64,000 nt of DNA from Acanthococcus lagerstroemiae (taxonomy: Eukaryota; Arthropoda; Insecta; Hemiptera; Eriococcidae). The position numbers and the translations under genes are program-made. Each line of letters starts with the position of its first letter. Positions within the stretch are counted from its first letter, which is position 1. Shown here piece after piece: positions 21,217-32,910 of this stretch. Under the pieces are notes generated by a model. That model did not search any database. It saw nothing but the letters and a program-made list of their open reading frames with translations, and was not told where the DNA came from. The stretch lies in NCBI GenBank assembly GCA_031841125.1, contig CM063110.1, forward strand, positions 39,168,595-39,232,594, given 5' to 3'.

Positions 21217-23826
21217 TGGGTAATTCTCAAAATTGGGGCATATTTCACTCACAATAAAAATCAGTTTTGGAAAGCATCTTTCTTGCAATTTTTTTGGGCA
21301 CTTTGGTAATAGACATAACTCTGATACTATTTCTAGCCTACGGCTCAGTTAATGCCGAAAAGGGGCGGGGGCAGAGCGTTTCTAAAAATTTATAGATACT
21401 ACGAAAGAATTTCCATCTTAGTGGCAACCACAACATTAGAATTTCCATCGCAGTAGCATCTGTTGTGTGAATATTTCTTTGACAGTGCAGTAGTGGAATG
21501 ATGATGATCAAGGCATCCAGTTTTCCTGTATAATGTGTGGAAAATCATGTACATGGTCTTCAGAAAGTCAATTGGCAAGGTAAGTGAGCTACAAGTACAC
21601 TTAGGATATGGATGTATAAATATGTACATTAGGGTGGCCCTTAAAAATTAAATTTCGAAAATTTCAGTTCCCACCCCCTAGACCTGTTACTTTATATGAA
21701 AAAATGGTCTCCTAAAAATTTCAACTGGATTAATTAATTTTAAAGCGGCCCGAATGAGGGATTTCATTAAAATGGAGGTTGCGCGGTCGAGCGCGCTACT
21801 CATACGTTACAGTGCCGGGTGAAGAACGATGCTTTGCACGGTATCGCATATAAGCTTGTAAAAGTACAGTTGGCGTTTCAAATTTTTTCACCGCAGATTT
21901 TTCTAAATAACTTCTTTTAAAGGAAAAAAAGAAAAGAAAAGAAAAAAAAAGGGTGTCTAACAGTCATTTAAGTGATTTAACGTCATTTATTTTGGAAGCA
22001 GGTCCTTAAAACACTTAAAATCAGCAAATTATACCTTGAAAAAGAGAACAAAGAATTTAGAATTGGAAAATTCTATTTATAATGACCCGCGTTGCAATTT
22101 TTATGCGAATGCATATTTTTTTTATCTATGGCGTGTATTCCAGAAGTTTCAAAAGATGTTCACGAATTACAAAATTCTGAGTTAAATAAGCAGCGCTTCA
22201 TTTTGTATATTTCGCATATTTGGGCATTCACGGCATATTTTACACCAATTCTGCGTATTTTTCGAAAAACTTTCCCCGAAAAGTGACATTTCTAGTTTTT
22301 TACTCAAAAATACCTACTAAAAATAATTCCCAACTCAAAAAAAAAAAAAATTAAAAAGACTTAATGATTAATGAATCGCAGAAAATATTTTAGAAAAATA
22401 CATAATGTTCTTTTGCATGTAAAATACCCATTCTCTTGCCCTCATCACATTCATCAGTCATCAAGAAATTATGAATAGGGGCAATATCACCTAGGTGCAT
22501 CTCCTATGAAAAAGAAGATTGGGCTTCTTAGGTAAATACTTGAGATCATTTTGAAATTAGAAAAACATTGTCTCAGTATATTATCCAACTTAATTTTTGT
22601 ATTAAAATTATATCCATATTAATAGTTTATTATTTTAGCGCTTTCATAGCAAATTGGGGGAGGTCATTTAAAGGTCGTTTATTTTCGAAATTCGATTTGT
22701 TTTTTGTTCTTCGTTTTTGCTTATTTTAAAATTTTTGACGGTGAAGGACAATTCACAATTTTATTTTCTCCCTTAGCTCGTAATTCACAGTTTAAACAAT
22801 AAATAAAAACCCAACCAACAAATAATTAACGTAATTAAATCAGTAAACTAGAATACACTGAGTAGAACAGATGAAAAAAAATTAATATTCATTTTTTAAG
22901 TCAGATATGCAAAAACTGATGAAGAAATAATCCTGAGGGATGGGAGAGCGAAATATCAAAAATATATTTTTCGTCATCTATAACAGAGGGCCACCCTAAT
23001 GTACATTCTTACGTAGTGGATATTTAGTTCCATGGTAGTGGTTAGAAATATTAGCATTGCCACTACGAAAGAAAACTAAAGATGATCCACTACGTAAGAA
23101 AAATAGTAGATAAATGGAATTTAAGACTTCAAGTATAATTTTATGAGCAGTTTTTAATATTTCAATGTCAATATATGTAATGATTTCAGTATAATCCTTC
23201 TTTTTTCCAGGATTTAGCAGCATTCCAGCAAGATGTGATAAGCCACTACGAAATACCTCAAAAATTGTAAATAAGCGCATTATCAGATATTTTCATTGAA
23301 CAACTAGATAGTAACACTGAGATCCAAGATCTGAGATGCTCATGGTATCCTTCCTGCAGCACCACAGCGTTGCAGCCAGTTGGCAGCATATTCGAGATTC
23401 AATCTGTAAGCCAGAGAGCGCTACCGAAAAACAGCCACTACGATGGAACCTCAAATGCAGAACCTCCCTTTTACCTGAGCCTGAGAGCACGTGATATAAT
23501 CTGAGTTGCTGTTTTTGCTGTCAAAATGTATTCTCCCTCATACTAGTGAATTTCCACCTAGTTTTCCCCGAGGAAAACATTTCATTACATCATTTCAACA
23601 AACTTGAAATTTGAAAATGTGAGCCATAACAGCCACTACGATGGAATATTCTGAGGGTTTATTTGATTTTACCGTGTGTCTAGGAGTGGGAGCAGGTATG
23701 CCAATGTCAGGAAAGGTTGAGGAGATAATATTCCATATATTCACTAAAAAAATGATTGAAATTTTGAATATGTAGTCTCAAAAAGTTTGATGAACTGAAA
23801 TATGCCCCAATTCTGAGAATTACCCA
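21217..23826. mobile_element. TA-flanked DNA transposon with 31-bp inverted termini
   Basis: The left end starts TGGGTAATTCTCAAAATTGG and the right end is its inverted match with one mismatch over 31 bp. TA lies on both sides (21,215-21,216 and 23,827-23,828), as in Tc1/mariner-type integration. The interior repeats the phrase CACTACGA(T/A) several times (near 21,396, 23,225, 23,434, 23,631). It is interrupted by a complete hAT element at 21,630-22,998, so the original was about 1.2 kb and non-autonomous. The TGGGT-ATTCT start resembles the inner elements at 27,413 and 31,441. Confidence 0.75.
21630..22998. mobile_element. hAT element nested in the TA-flanked element, 8-bp duplication
   Basis: A 1,369-bp element with termini TAGGGTGGCCCT...AGGGCCACCCTA. 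It is flanked by identical 8-bp repeats ATGTACAT at 21,622-21,629 and 22,999-23,006. The interior has no long frame. The segment at about 21,960-22,110 (GTCATTTAAGTGATTTAACG through AATTATACCTTGA) is also found in diverged form at 52,080-52,260. Confidence 0.85.
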
Positions 23827-24008
23827 TATAACGATATAACATCGTAATGTCTCATCAGTGAACAAAAACACTGACCATTAATGTTTATACAGGCTGTACA
23901 ATAATCGATAGAGCACATGTACGAACATAAATCAATTTACTATATAACAAATGTGTTACAGTGGATGTCTAAACATTTTTTATAGTGACATGAACAATTT
24001 TGTTACAG

Positions 24009-24174
24009 ATGACGCTACTTATTGTAAATGGATTATGGAGGAATCGGACGATCCTTGTGCAGGGAAATATAGATGCAAGTCAGGAACACAGTTTGCCATA
24101 TTACGAAAATCACAATCATCTTCAGCAAGGAGACCACTTACACGAAGACGGCTGGTGCGACTGCAATTCGCAAG
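24009..24174 (+). CDS. His-rich protein of unknown function, first visible coding exon
   Basis: The exon follows a good acceptor (TTTTGTTACAG) and begins exactly with ATG, so either a non-coding exon lies upstream or more coding exons precede it. It encodes residues 1-55: a short hydrophobic start (MTLLIVNGLW), then a polar, His/Glu/Gln/Asn-rich part (NHNHLQQGDHLHEDG) and the only two cysteines (WCDC, residues 50 and 52). It ends CAA-G at donor GTAAGC, phase 1. The next exon starts with two bases (GT) that complete Gly56 and keep the frame open. A second frame is also open across this exon, but it hits a stop soon after the junction and differs in composition. I do not recognise the family. 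The hydrophobic start might be a weak signal segment. Confidence 0.65.
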
Positions 24175-24784
24175 GTAAGCTATACGCTGTAAATGTAAGA
24201 ATTATATTCAAAAAGTACAGGACTCAGATTTCGTACTTCCAATTTTAGTTCGTTTTCGTAAATTATAAGAAGAAGAAAAAGAAGAAGGGAGATGAAAAAA
24301 AAGTGATAATTTTAGTTAGGTACAGTCTTCAACACAATACACCCTCTTCTTCAATCTGAAGCAATACGACACAATATTTATGTTTTCATGCTGGAGGGCC
24401 GAGAAGAGAAAAGAAAAAATCTTCAATATGATAAAACTGGAAGTTCACATTGAAGTAACCCAGAAAACGGTCTTATAAGTCGGAAAGCTATACAGTTTTC
24501 AAGGGAGCGAGAGCACGAAATTCCACTCACAAGTGAACACTGAGTTCAGAGGCGATAAGAGTCCCGTCAACGTCTATAGCGGAAATAAGTTTAAAAATGC
24601 TGATGACTTCGTACAAAAATGTTCCGTTCAAGCAAGAAAGAAAGAAAGAAAAATCATCAACGGTTTTTATAATTTGTTTAAAAATGAATGCATGACTGAA
24701 ATCTTCGTAAAAATCCGACTGAGTAATGGGGCGGGGGGAGACGGGCGAATTTAATATTTAACGGTTCTTTTATTTTGCGGATTT

Positions 24785-25912
24785 TTTCTTTTTAATATTA
24801 CTTTATTAAGGACTGCCCGGTGGCATTTACATGATACTATGACAATGAATTTAGGGCTCGACGGATCGCAGCCGACCGCGGACGACTAAGAATTACAAGT
24901 TAACAAAGAAGCTTAAATACTAATAGAACATTGTGATTAAAGAGCTTATACCCACTAGGACTTACGATCAGAGAGAAGTGACAGGAGGGCACATAGTTAG
25001 AATGACAATGAGATCAAGAGGAGGTCAAAATGCAGGAAATATACTCTAGGGTAACAGGGACGATTGGGAGAGAGAAAGGGTTACACCATTGCATAACATA
25101 ATAATAAGATCGTAAGAGAAGTGCGCTAAAGCAATATCAGCCGGAAATTTTATTTTCAGCCGAGTAATCGGAGGAACCCCAAGCAGGCGAAGAACGAGTG
25201 TGTTGGAGTGACGATGTGGGCGTTGTTCGTAGGAACTGGCTGGCCGATACTCGATGTTCATATCCTGGTGGAGCAGATCGTTCCGGACATACTCGGGAGC
25301 ACCCACCATTTTCCGTAGTATGTTATTCTGGAGCCTTTGCAGCTTCTGAATGTTGCTGTGCGCCACACAACCCCAGACTGGGCTGCATAGGTCCAAACGG
25401 GGCGGAGAAAAGTTAGGTAGATGAGTCGCTTGTTGCTTAAGGTTATCATGTTCCGAGAGCAAAGCAACCAGAAAATGGAGCGGAACCTAAGCTTGACTTC
25501 CTGACTCTTGGCCGAAAAATGTGTTCCTTCCAAGTGAGTCGATGATCAAGATGGACTCCAAGATAACGGGCGTGAGTGGCTGTCCTGATCGGTTCATTGT
25601 CTAACACTAGAGGGATCGTAGGGTGCGACCTGAGCGAGAAATCAACGTTGACAGACTTTGCACTACTGAGGCGTACTTTCCATGTTTTGGTCCAGGCTGA
25701 GATATGATCAAGCGCACCCTAAAGGTTGGTGGTGGCAACCGCATAATCGGAGGCAGGAGCTAGTATGGCTGTATCATCGACGAATGTTGCCAACGTCGTG
25801 GATCCGGCTTGCGGGATGTCAGCTGTGAAAAGAAAGAAGAGCAGCGGCCTCAACACGCTGCCTTGTGGCACACTAGCTTGGATCGGAGATAGGACAGAGG
25901 TGGCACTTATTT
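24785..25912 (-). pseudogene. Jockey-type non-LTR retrotransposon, 3' part
   Basis: The minus-strand translation starts inside the RT: VPQGSVLRPLLFFLFTADIP, then TLATFVDDTAILAPASDYA (FVDD palm motif with both catalytic Asp), a stop after ATTNL, then ALDHISAWTKTWKVRLSSAK, ARYLGVHLDHRLTWKEHI, PVWGCVAHSNIQKLQRLQNN and MVGAPEYVRNDLLHQDMNIE. This is the normal Jockey order from palm through thumb to C-terminus. It is 5'-truncated and has at least one stop and one frameshift (near 25,480). The 3' end shows AATAAAG and an A-rich tail near 24,790, as expected for a retroposed copy. Confidence 0.85.
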
Positions 25913-25979
25913 TTCGGAATAATAGTCCAAAATGCTGAATTCGTAAACCTCGAAAATTCTTGATGGCAAGGGGGCGGGG

Positions 25980-26645
25980 GAAGTACCCTCTCTCGTTTTA
26001 CCACCTGAGTTGTGTTTTAAAAAAAGAGCCTGTGTTAGAGTTTTGGACGAAGAGGGAGAATGGAACAACAAAGATTTTATCGAATAAAAAGAAAGAAAAA
26101 GTGAAAATAGAAGGGAGTGAAGTGCAATGGGAAGACGAATTTTTCTACCTGGGACATTTTGTATCCTTCAACAGTAAGAAAGAGAAGAACTAAAAACTGG
26201 AATAAAGAACGGATGAAAAAAATATTGGGGTTAGAAAGACGTGTTTAAGGTAAAATACCACAAAATACAACATTTACAATTTGGAATAGCTGCATCCAGC
26301 CAGTCCTAACACACAAAAGTCTGTGCAGAGGAGCATGCTAAGGATGAAAAAACAAAACAAACGGCTAAATTCGGAAATAAGACAGAAAACGGGGCTACAA
26401 AACATCGGGTATACAATCAAAAGACTGGAATGGAAATATGGTGGACATATAATAAGAGGATGATGAGAGTAGGAAGGGAAAGTACACGAAAGAGTAGGTG
26501 TCGTATGGACAAAGCGATCATAGAAACGACCATTCGATGGAGTCACGAATTTTTGAAGCAGTTAGGACCTCTTTGCAGTAGAAAGACCGCCAGCCGCAAA
26601 ATTTGGAGGGAAAAAGAGGAGGCATATGCCCAATATTGGGCCTAG
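25980..26645 (+). pseudogene. RTE-type retrotransposon, 3' ORF remnant
   Basis: Fragments in shifting frames follow the RTE C-terminal order: VKIEGSEVQWEDEFFYLGHF (thumb), a region corresponding to W-GGHI followed by an RRW-like stretch, then CRMDKAIIETTIRWSHEF, and finally TASRKIWREKEEAYAQYWA, matching the usual RTE end with a W..EEA(Y/F)xQ pattern. Several stops and frameshifts make it dead. It lies just upstream of the inverted 2.9 kb element pair. Confidence 0.7.
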
Positions 26646-26766
26646 CTGGTAAGAGGTGGGAGGTACTCCCCCCTTTATCGCTTCTGTGCATTAAGCACCA
26701 TGATGGTGGATGTTGTATTCGTTTGCTTTAAAATAAACAAGTAAACAGCCCCGATAAAGAATTTGG

Positions 26767-27215
26767 TTGCCCTGAAATTGCCCCGGACTTATTGCCCTGC
26801 AAAAGGCAACTGGTTGCCCTGTAATTGCCCTCCAGCACTCCAGCACCGACCAATCAGAATGCACCATTTTACCATTGCGTAAAAAGGCAACATGTTGCCC
26901 TCAAGTTGCCATCTGAGTTGCCTTTTCAGATTGCCCTCTTATTGCCCCATGGTTGCTCTCTCAGTTGCCCTTCTGGATTGCCCTCTGGTTGCCCTCTTGT
27001 TGCCCCATGGTTGCTCTCTCAGTTGCTCTTCTGGATTGCCCTCTGGTTGCCCCGTGGTTGCCCTTCTGGATTGCTCTCTTGTTGCCCTCCCAGATTGCCC
27101 TCTTATTGCTCCATGGTTGCCTTCTCAGTTGCCCTCTTGTTGCCCCGTGGTTGCCTTCTCAGTTGCCCTTCTGAATTGCCCTCTTGTTGCCCTATGGTTC
27201 CCAGGATGTTCTCAA
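26767..27215 (+). repeat. TTGCCCT minisatellite, left end of copy A
   Basis: Dozens of 8-20 bp steps built on TTGCCCT with variants (TTGCCCCATGG, TTGCTCTCTCAG, CCTTCTGGA). It creates Leu/Pro/Cys-rich ORFs in all frames that are not proteins. The inverted counterpart is at about 40,905-41,300. Confidence 0.85.
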
Positions 27216-27412
27216 TTCAGTACTACTCCCCCATGAAGACATACTCACTTATATCACAGGTGACAAAATGGGATAAAAGTGTAAAAGTCAAAGGCTATAT
27301 TAACTGGAAAACAAGATTGAATATATACATATTATGTAAAAGAAGGGAATGAGGATGTAATCCAATAAAAATCCTCAAAGGAAATGAAAATGAGTTACCT
27401 ATCTCTTATATA

Positions 27413-28445
27413 TGGGTCATTCTACCGAAACTTTGATAATTCATGCTTTTTTTGTTTTAAAAGAAATAAAGACAAAACATTATTACTTGTTTTTTCATCG
27501 AAATCACTTATATGCATATAATAGAACGTATTTATGAGGTTAAACCAATAGCATACTTTCTAGGGGAGGAGACAGAGGAAGCTCAAAATGATAAGACCAC
27601 TACGCTGAAGGAATGGCAGCCCACGTTGAAGGAACTGTTGGCTATAGAAAGAAGTTCCTACGCGCACGCGTGCCCGTGTACTGTGAATACGCACGTACTC
27701 TTCCACACGCACATCAATGAATTCGTAATCAGTGCTGCCAGGTGCTCCGGATTTTCTAGTCAATCTCCGGATTGATCGATCTTCGGCAAAAAATATCTGA
27801 ATTTTTGAATAATGTCCGGAAAGTTTGGGAAAAATCCGGATTTTCGTTGTTTTTTCTCGTTTTGTGGTTTATTCAACTTCTGATTAGTTTGAAATATTTT
27901 TCTGTGGCTGACTGCATTTTCACTGCACTAAACTGGACTAGAAAAAATGTTTTCTCACTTTCTTACCTTAAAAATTACTCAGTTTTCCTTCCACCCACAG
28001 CATCCTTTTTCAGAAATATTTGCTCTGTGTCTGTTTTCTGACTGGTTCAAATTTGACCACGGTGAAGGACAAAAAAGCGAGAGACACGTTTTCAAATATG
28101 GCTGCATTGGTTCTGATCGAGTCTAAAACACGTACTGCATTACCAACTTGTTCACTGTACTCACAAAAACTGTACACACGCATCAGTTTATCCAAACACG
28201 CAGAGATAATATTTGCAAAAAAATTTTTGAAGTCCAATCCATGGCGAAGGACAATTATGTCGAAGGGATTTTTGAGCATTTAAATGAGATTTCTAATAGG
28301 GGTAGGGGCACGATACTTCAAATTAATAAAAAAGATACAATAATTTATCCTCTTGAGTTTATACAGTATTAGAGGACCCTATTGTTTATACATTGCCAGA
28401 TATCTACCTGGGACAAAAGTAACAAGGTTTCGGTAGAATGACGCG
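27413..28445. mobile_element. TA-flanked inner element in copy A, uninterrupted
   Basis: A 1,033-bp element with termini TGGGTCATTCTACCGAAAC and the inverted CGGTAGAATGAC..., TA on each side (27,411-27,412 and 28,446-28,447). Two short frames (27,512-27,775 and 28,148-28,372, the latter with MAKDNYVEGIFEHLNEIS) are conserved in the inverted copy, but no domain is recognisable. The same insertion position in copies A and B shows that it entered before they diverged. Confidence 0.75.
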
Positions 28446-29657
28446 TATACATTATTAAAAATAGGATAATGAATGGCCGCGTCAGCATACAGCTATACAG
28501 TTACATATTATTGAATAGAATTGACATTTGAAATATAAAGAATAATACTTATGTGACCGGTTCTGAAGGAGTAGACCTTATGGCTAAATTATTGATTTTG
28601 AGATGTGAATGGTTTCTGAACTTTCGAACCCTCCTCTTTCACCTATTATCGTGTGCGAAATAGCAAGATATGCATTCTAGGCGATGGTAGAGGGGCATTG
28701 ATTACACCATATCATTGCAAAAATACGAGTAATGAGCGTACGGTTCGTTGTGTCGTTGTTGAGTAACTGAGGAGATGAGAATCAAAAGTGACTTTATCCA
28801 ATTTTCATTTGAAATGGGTTAGTGAGCGTTCCTGATGGTAACGGAACATGAAAATGTTTGTCACGTACGTTTTGTGAGTTGTCTGCCTACCATATTAGTA
28901 GGAGAAACCGCCCCAGGCCACGCGCAGTAAATCCCATCAGTTTTTCTCAGTTTCTGAAAACATTATCTGGCGAATAATGTCACTTTTGATTCTAACCTCT
29001 GCTGCTTTAATGACTTCTGCCGTTTTTTAATATCTGCAACGAAGCATTGCAATTTGATCAAGCCAAATATGCGATATCTGGTGCAAAATTCCGTGTGATC
29101 CACGACTAAAAAAATCAGCGGAATTTTCTGATTCAGTCCGGCATGAATGCACCCTAAGAATGCACCATGCACAATCCTCTGATACCTGTCACTCTATAAT
29201 GCTATGCTGTTACACGTTTCGTAGGTACACAGAAATATATACGGAAAACGTATTACGTTTAGCATGTACGTCGTACTTGTACTCACCTCTTTGAACGGCA
29301 ACGGTGTAGAATCTGACTATACTTCAAATTGCTTCGCTTTTTCACTTTTAATAACGTATGAAATACAATTTCAGCAATCTTTCACGCAACACTCGTATCT
29401 CGGAAATACTGGACAAAGTTGTACAATAAAAACTGTTTAACCGAAAGGCAACCAATGAGCAACCAAGAGCAACCAAAGGGCAACCAACGGGCAACCAACG
29501 GGCAACAGTGAAGTTTGCTGGAAAATATGAGGCAACTTCTAGAAGTGGGCGGTCCTTCAGCGTGGTTACCCTGTAGTTGCCCTAAAACGGCAACAGTTAC
29601 CCTATTCTACAAGGCAACTACAGGGCAACCGTATTCAAATTATTTATCGGGGCCTAC

Positions 29658-30206
29658 CAGCTGTACTTAAAAATGGTTAAATATATTTTTTTAAATCTAT
29701 TTTCTAGTTTTTCTCTCTGATCATCTTATTTTCTCCATCCTTTCTTCGTTTTTGTCTCTTCATATTTTCTCTCCTTTTCTTTTAATTTTTTGGGTGGGCC
29801 ACGAATTTTTATAGGTGGGTCCAAGCCCACCTCGGTCAACCAGTAGTAACGCCGCTGGAAATGTAAAGCCAGATTCGTATTGTTGTACACAGTTACAAGC
29901 ACTACAAGATTTCATTATTGTAAATAGAATGATGGGCCGAATTGCTGAAATGTAACTCAAATACTAATCCAATACTAATTTTTAAAACCTTCGGCATCGC
30001 ATGCCCTCGGTATACAGACAGCGATAATACGGACTAGCCGTACTAATAATACACTGTATTGATGCTGTTCTGCCCTGCTCTGACGTAACGCGCACTAATT
30101 TATTATTGCTTCACTGAATAACGTTACAGAGGGCAGTCAGGGCGAGTCTATTGCATTCAAAACCTATAATTATGGTCGAAAGATAAAACATTCTTCTTTA
30201 TTGCCC
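29658..30206. other. 549-bp spacer between the inverted copies A and B
   Basis: Not part of either element. Contains an inverted hAT-like terminus, CCAGTAGTAACGCCGCTGG, near 29,840-29,858 preceded by GGTGGGTCCAAGCCCACC, suggesting a hAT fragment whose other end was not found. No gene. Confidence 0.5.
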
Positions 30207-31536
30207 CGATAAATAATTTGAATACGGTTGCCCTGTAGTTGCCTTGTCGAATAGGGTAACTGTTGCCGTTTTAGGGCAACTACAGGGTAACCACGCTGAA
30301 GGACCGCCCACTTCTAGAAGTTGCCTCATATTCTCCAGCAAACTTCACTGTTGCCCGTTGGTTGCCCGTTGGTTGCCCGTTGGTTGCCCGTTGGTTGCCC
30401 TTTGGTTGCCCTTTGGTTGCCCTTTGGTTGCTCTTGGTTGCCTTTCGGTTAAACAGTTTTTATTGTACAACTTTGTCCAGTATTTCCGAGATACGAGTGT
30501 TGCGTGAAAGATTGCTGAAATTGTATTTCATACATTATTAAAAGTGAAAAAGCGAAGCAATTTGAAGTATAGTCAGATTCTACAACGTTGCCGTTCGAAG
30601 AGGTGAGTACAAGTACGACGTACATGCTAAACGTAATACGTTTTCCGTATATATTTCTGTGTACCTACGAAACGTGTAACAGCATAGCATTATAGAGTGA
30701 CAGGTATCAGAGGATTGTGCATGGTGCATTCTTAGGGTGCATTCATGCCGGACTGAATCCGAAAATTCCGCTGATTTTTTTAGTCGTGGATCACACGGAA
30801 TTTGCACCAGATATCGCATATTTGGCTTGATCAAATTGCAATGCTTCGTTGCAGATATTCAAAAACGGCAGAAGCCATTAAAGCAGTAGAGGTTAGAATC
30901 AACAGTGACATTATTCGCCAGAAAATGTTTTCAGAAACTGAGAAAAAGTGATGGGATTTACTGCGCGTGGCCTGGGGCAGTTTCTCCTACTAATATGGTA
31001 GGCAGGCAACTCACAAAACGTATACGTGACAAACATTTTCATGTTCCGTTACCGTCAGGAACGCTCACTAACCTATTTCAAATGAAAATTGGATAAAGTC
31101 ACTTTTGATTCTCATCTCCTTAATTACTCAACAACGACACAACGAACCGTACGCTCATTACTCGTATTTTTGCAATGATATGGTGTAATCAATGCCCCTC
31201 TACCATCGCCTAGAATGCATATCTTGCTATTTCGCACACGATAATGCGTGAAAGAGGAGGGTTCGAAAGTTCAGAAACCATTCACATCTCAAAATCAATA
31301 ATTTAGCCATAAGGTCTACTCCTTCAGAGCCGGTCACATATTATTCTTTATATTTCAAATGTCAATTCTACTCAATAATATGTAACTGTATAGCTGTATG
31401 CTGACGCAGCCATTCATTATCCTATTTTTAATAATGTATACGGGTCATTCTACCGAAACCTTGTTACTTTTGTCCCAAATAGATATCTGGCAATGTATAA
31501 ACAATCTTCTTCTTCTTCTTATAACGCCTTCTCTAT

Positions 31537-32529
31537 TTAGAGGTTGGCTATCCAAATGGCTATTTGTATTTTAGAAATAGCTTTCCGGAAGAGTTCCGCC
31601 GACGAGCATCCAAGCCACCGTCGCAGGTCCTTCAGCCACGAGTTCTGTCGCCTCCCGATCGATCTTTTTCCGCTTATTTTTCCTTCCATAATTATCCGCA
31701 ACAGCTCGTACTTTCTTCCCCGTAGTATGTGCCCCAAATACTCTATCTTGCGCCGTTTTACACTGTTTAGCAGCTCGAGTTCCTTCTTCATCTTGTGTAG
31801 TACTTCCACATTCGGCACTCTCTGGGTCCAGGCTATCCGTAACATTCTGCGGTATATGTAAAATTCTAGCGCCTGTATTCGTTTTTCAATGTCTTCATTT
31901 AGGGTCCAGCTTTCGCAGCCGTACATCAGTACCGGAAAAACATAGCATCGCACTATTCTCATTCTTAGCTCCAATTTCAACCCCGGGCTCGTGAGAATAT
32001 TCCTCATGCTTAGAAAGACATGCCTTGCCTGTTCGATTCTGCTGCGGATTTCGTGTTTATAATCGTAATTTTCTTTTAGTATCGTTCCAAGGTATTTAAA
32101 GGCGGGCACTTGTTCTATAGTTTCATTGTTGATCCGCAGTTCTGATTTGACAGGTTTCTTGGAGAACACCATCGTTTTTGTTTTTGAGGTGTTTAGTTTT
32201 AGACCCATTGCTTCGCTATGTTGGACAACGTTGTTCATCATTTTCTGTAGGTCCATTTGAGTGCTGGCTATGATTACCGTGTCGTCTGCATATCTGATGT
32301 TGTTGATTGCAAGGCCATTAACTTTTATTCCACCTGTTTCTTCGTAGAGAGCTTCTCTGAACACCACTTCTGCATATAAATTAAAAAGCATCGGTGATAA
32401 GACACAGCCTTGTCTGACTCCCCGCTGTATTTCAGCTTCTTCGGACGTAGCGTTGTCCATTCTGACTTCGGCAGTTTGTCCCCAGTATAATTCAGCAATT
32501 ATTCGGATATCGCGTTTGTCTATCCCTGT
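31537..32529 (-). pseudogene. RTE reverse transcriptase, C-terminal half
   Basis: 331 codons open from the transposon junction to TAA. In order: TGIDKRDIRIIAELYWGQ, GVRQGCVLSPMLFNLYAEVV (fingers-palm turn), NNIRYADDTVIIASTQ (catalytic YADD), LNTSKTKTMVFSKK, FKYLGTILKENYDYKHEIRS (thumb), YVFPVLMYGCESWTL, EFYIYRRMLRIAWTQRVPN, YLGHILRGRKYEL, GRRQNSWLKDLRRWLG and the end IWIANL. This is the standard RTE-clade C-terminus, and it is unbroken. The upstream half is displaced 6.4 kb away at 38,892-39,710. The open frame beyond 32,529 belongs to the inserted transposon. Confidence 0.9.
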
Positions 32530-32759
32530 CCCGGTGGGAAATTTGAATCGCGTTTTCTGCGCGCTATCTACTATCTGTACTAGCGCGTAAATTATCGCAG
32601 GAGGTGACACTTAGCACGTGATACACGCGCTTGAAACTTAACGTTTGGTGAGCGTAATACCCGCAGAAGAAGCACGTCGATGAGGATCCTGTGCTTTAGT
32701 AGCGCGCAAAATATGATCGGGATATGCACGACATACGCGGAGATATACACGGAGAATAC

Positions 32760-32910
32760 GCGCTTATTTTCAGCTTCAAAAAGCGGGCGCTATATGCGCT
32801 TGTAATACGCGCGTATTTTCAGCTTCAGAAAGCGGGCTCTATATGCGCTTGTAATACGCGCGTATTTTCAGCTTCAAAAAGCGGGCGCTACATGCGTTTA
32901 TAATACGCGC
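32760..32910. repeat. Left subterminal array, three ~50-bp units
   Basis: Units start at about 32,761, 32,811 and 32,860 and share GCGTATTTTCAGCTTCA(A/G)A, AAGCGGGC(G/T)CTA and ATGCGCTTGTAATACGCG. Period 49-50 bp. Likely protein-binding repeats of the transposon end, by analogy to subterminal repeats of CACTA-type elements. Confidence 0.85.

Larger units (their letters stand above)
26746..29657 (+). mobile_element. 2.9 kb inverted-terminus element, copy A (no RTE insertion)
   Basis: Bounded by inverted ends GCCCCGATAAAGAATTTG (left) and, complemented on the right, GCCCCGATAAATAATTTG. Both ends are followed by TTGCCCT-type minisatellites (26,767-27,215 and 29,445-29,640). It contains the TA-flanked inner element at 27,413-28,445. 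At 28,381-28,384 it has a single ATTG, where copy B carries an RTE insertion flanked by two copies. Length is 2,912 bp, against 2,907 bp for copy B after subtracting the insertion. No recognisable transposase; no clear target duplication. Confidence 0.8.

Noticed and set aside
24010..24176. Alternative frame of the first His-rich exon (DATYCKWIMEESDDPCAGKY)
   Set aside because: When joined to the next exon it meets a stop within about 40 codons, and its composition does not match the downstream exon.
26825..27352. Cys/Leu/Pro-rich ORFs in three frames (and mirror copies at 40,744-41,249)
   Set aside because: Direct translation of the TTGCCCT minisatellite; open in several frames at once.
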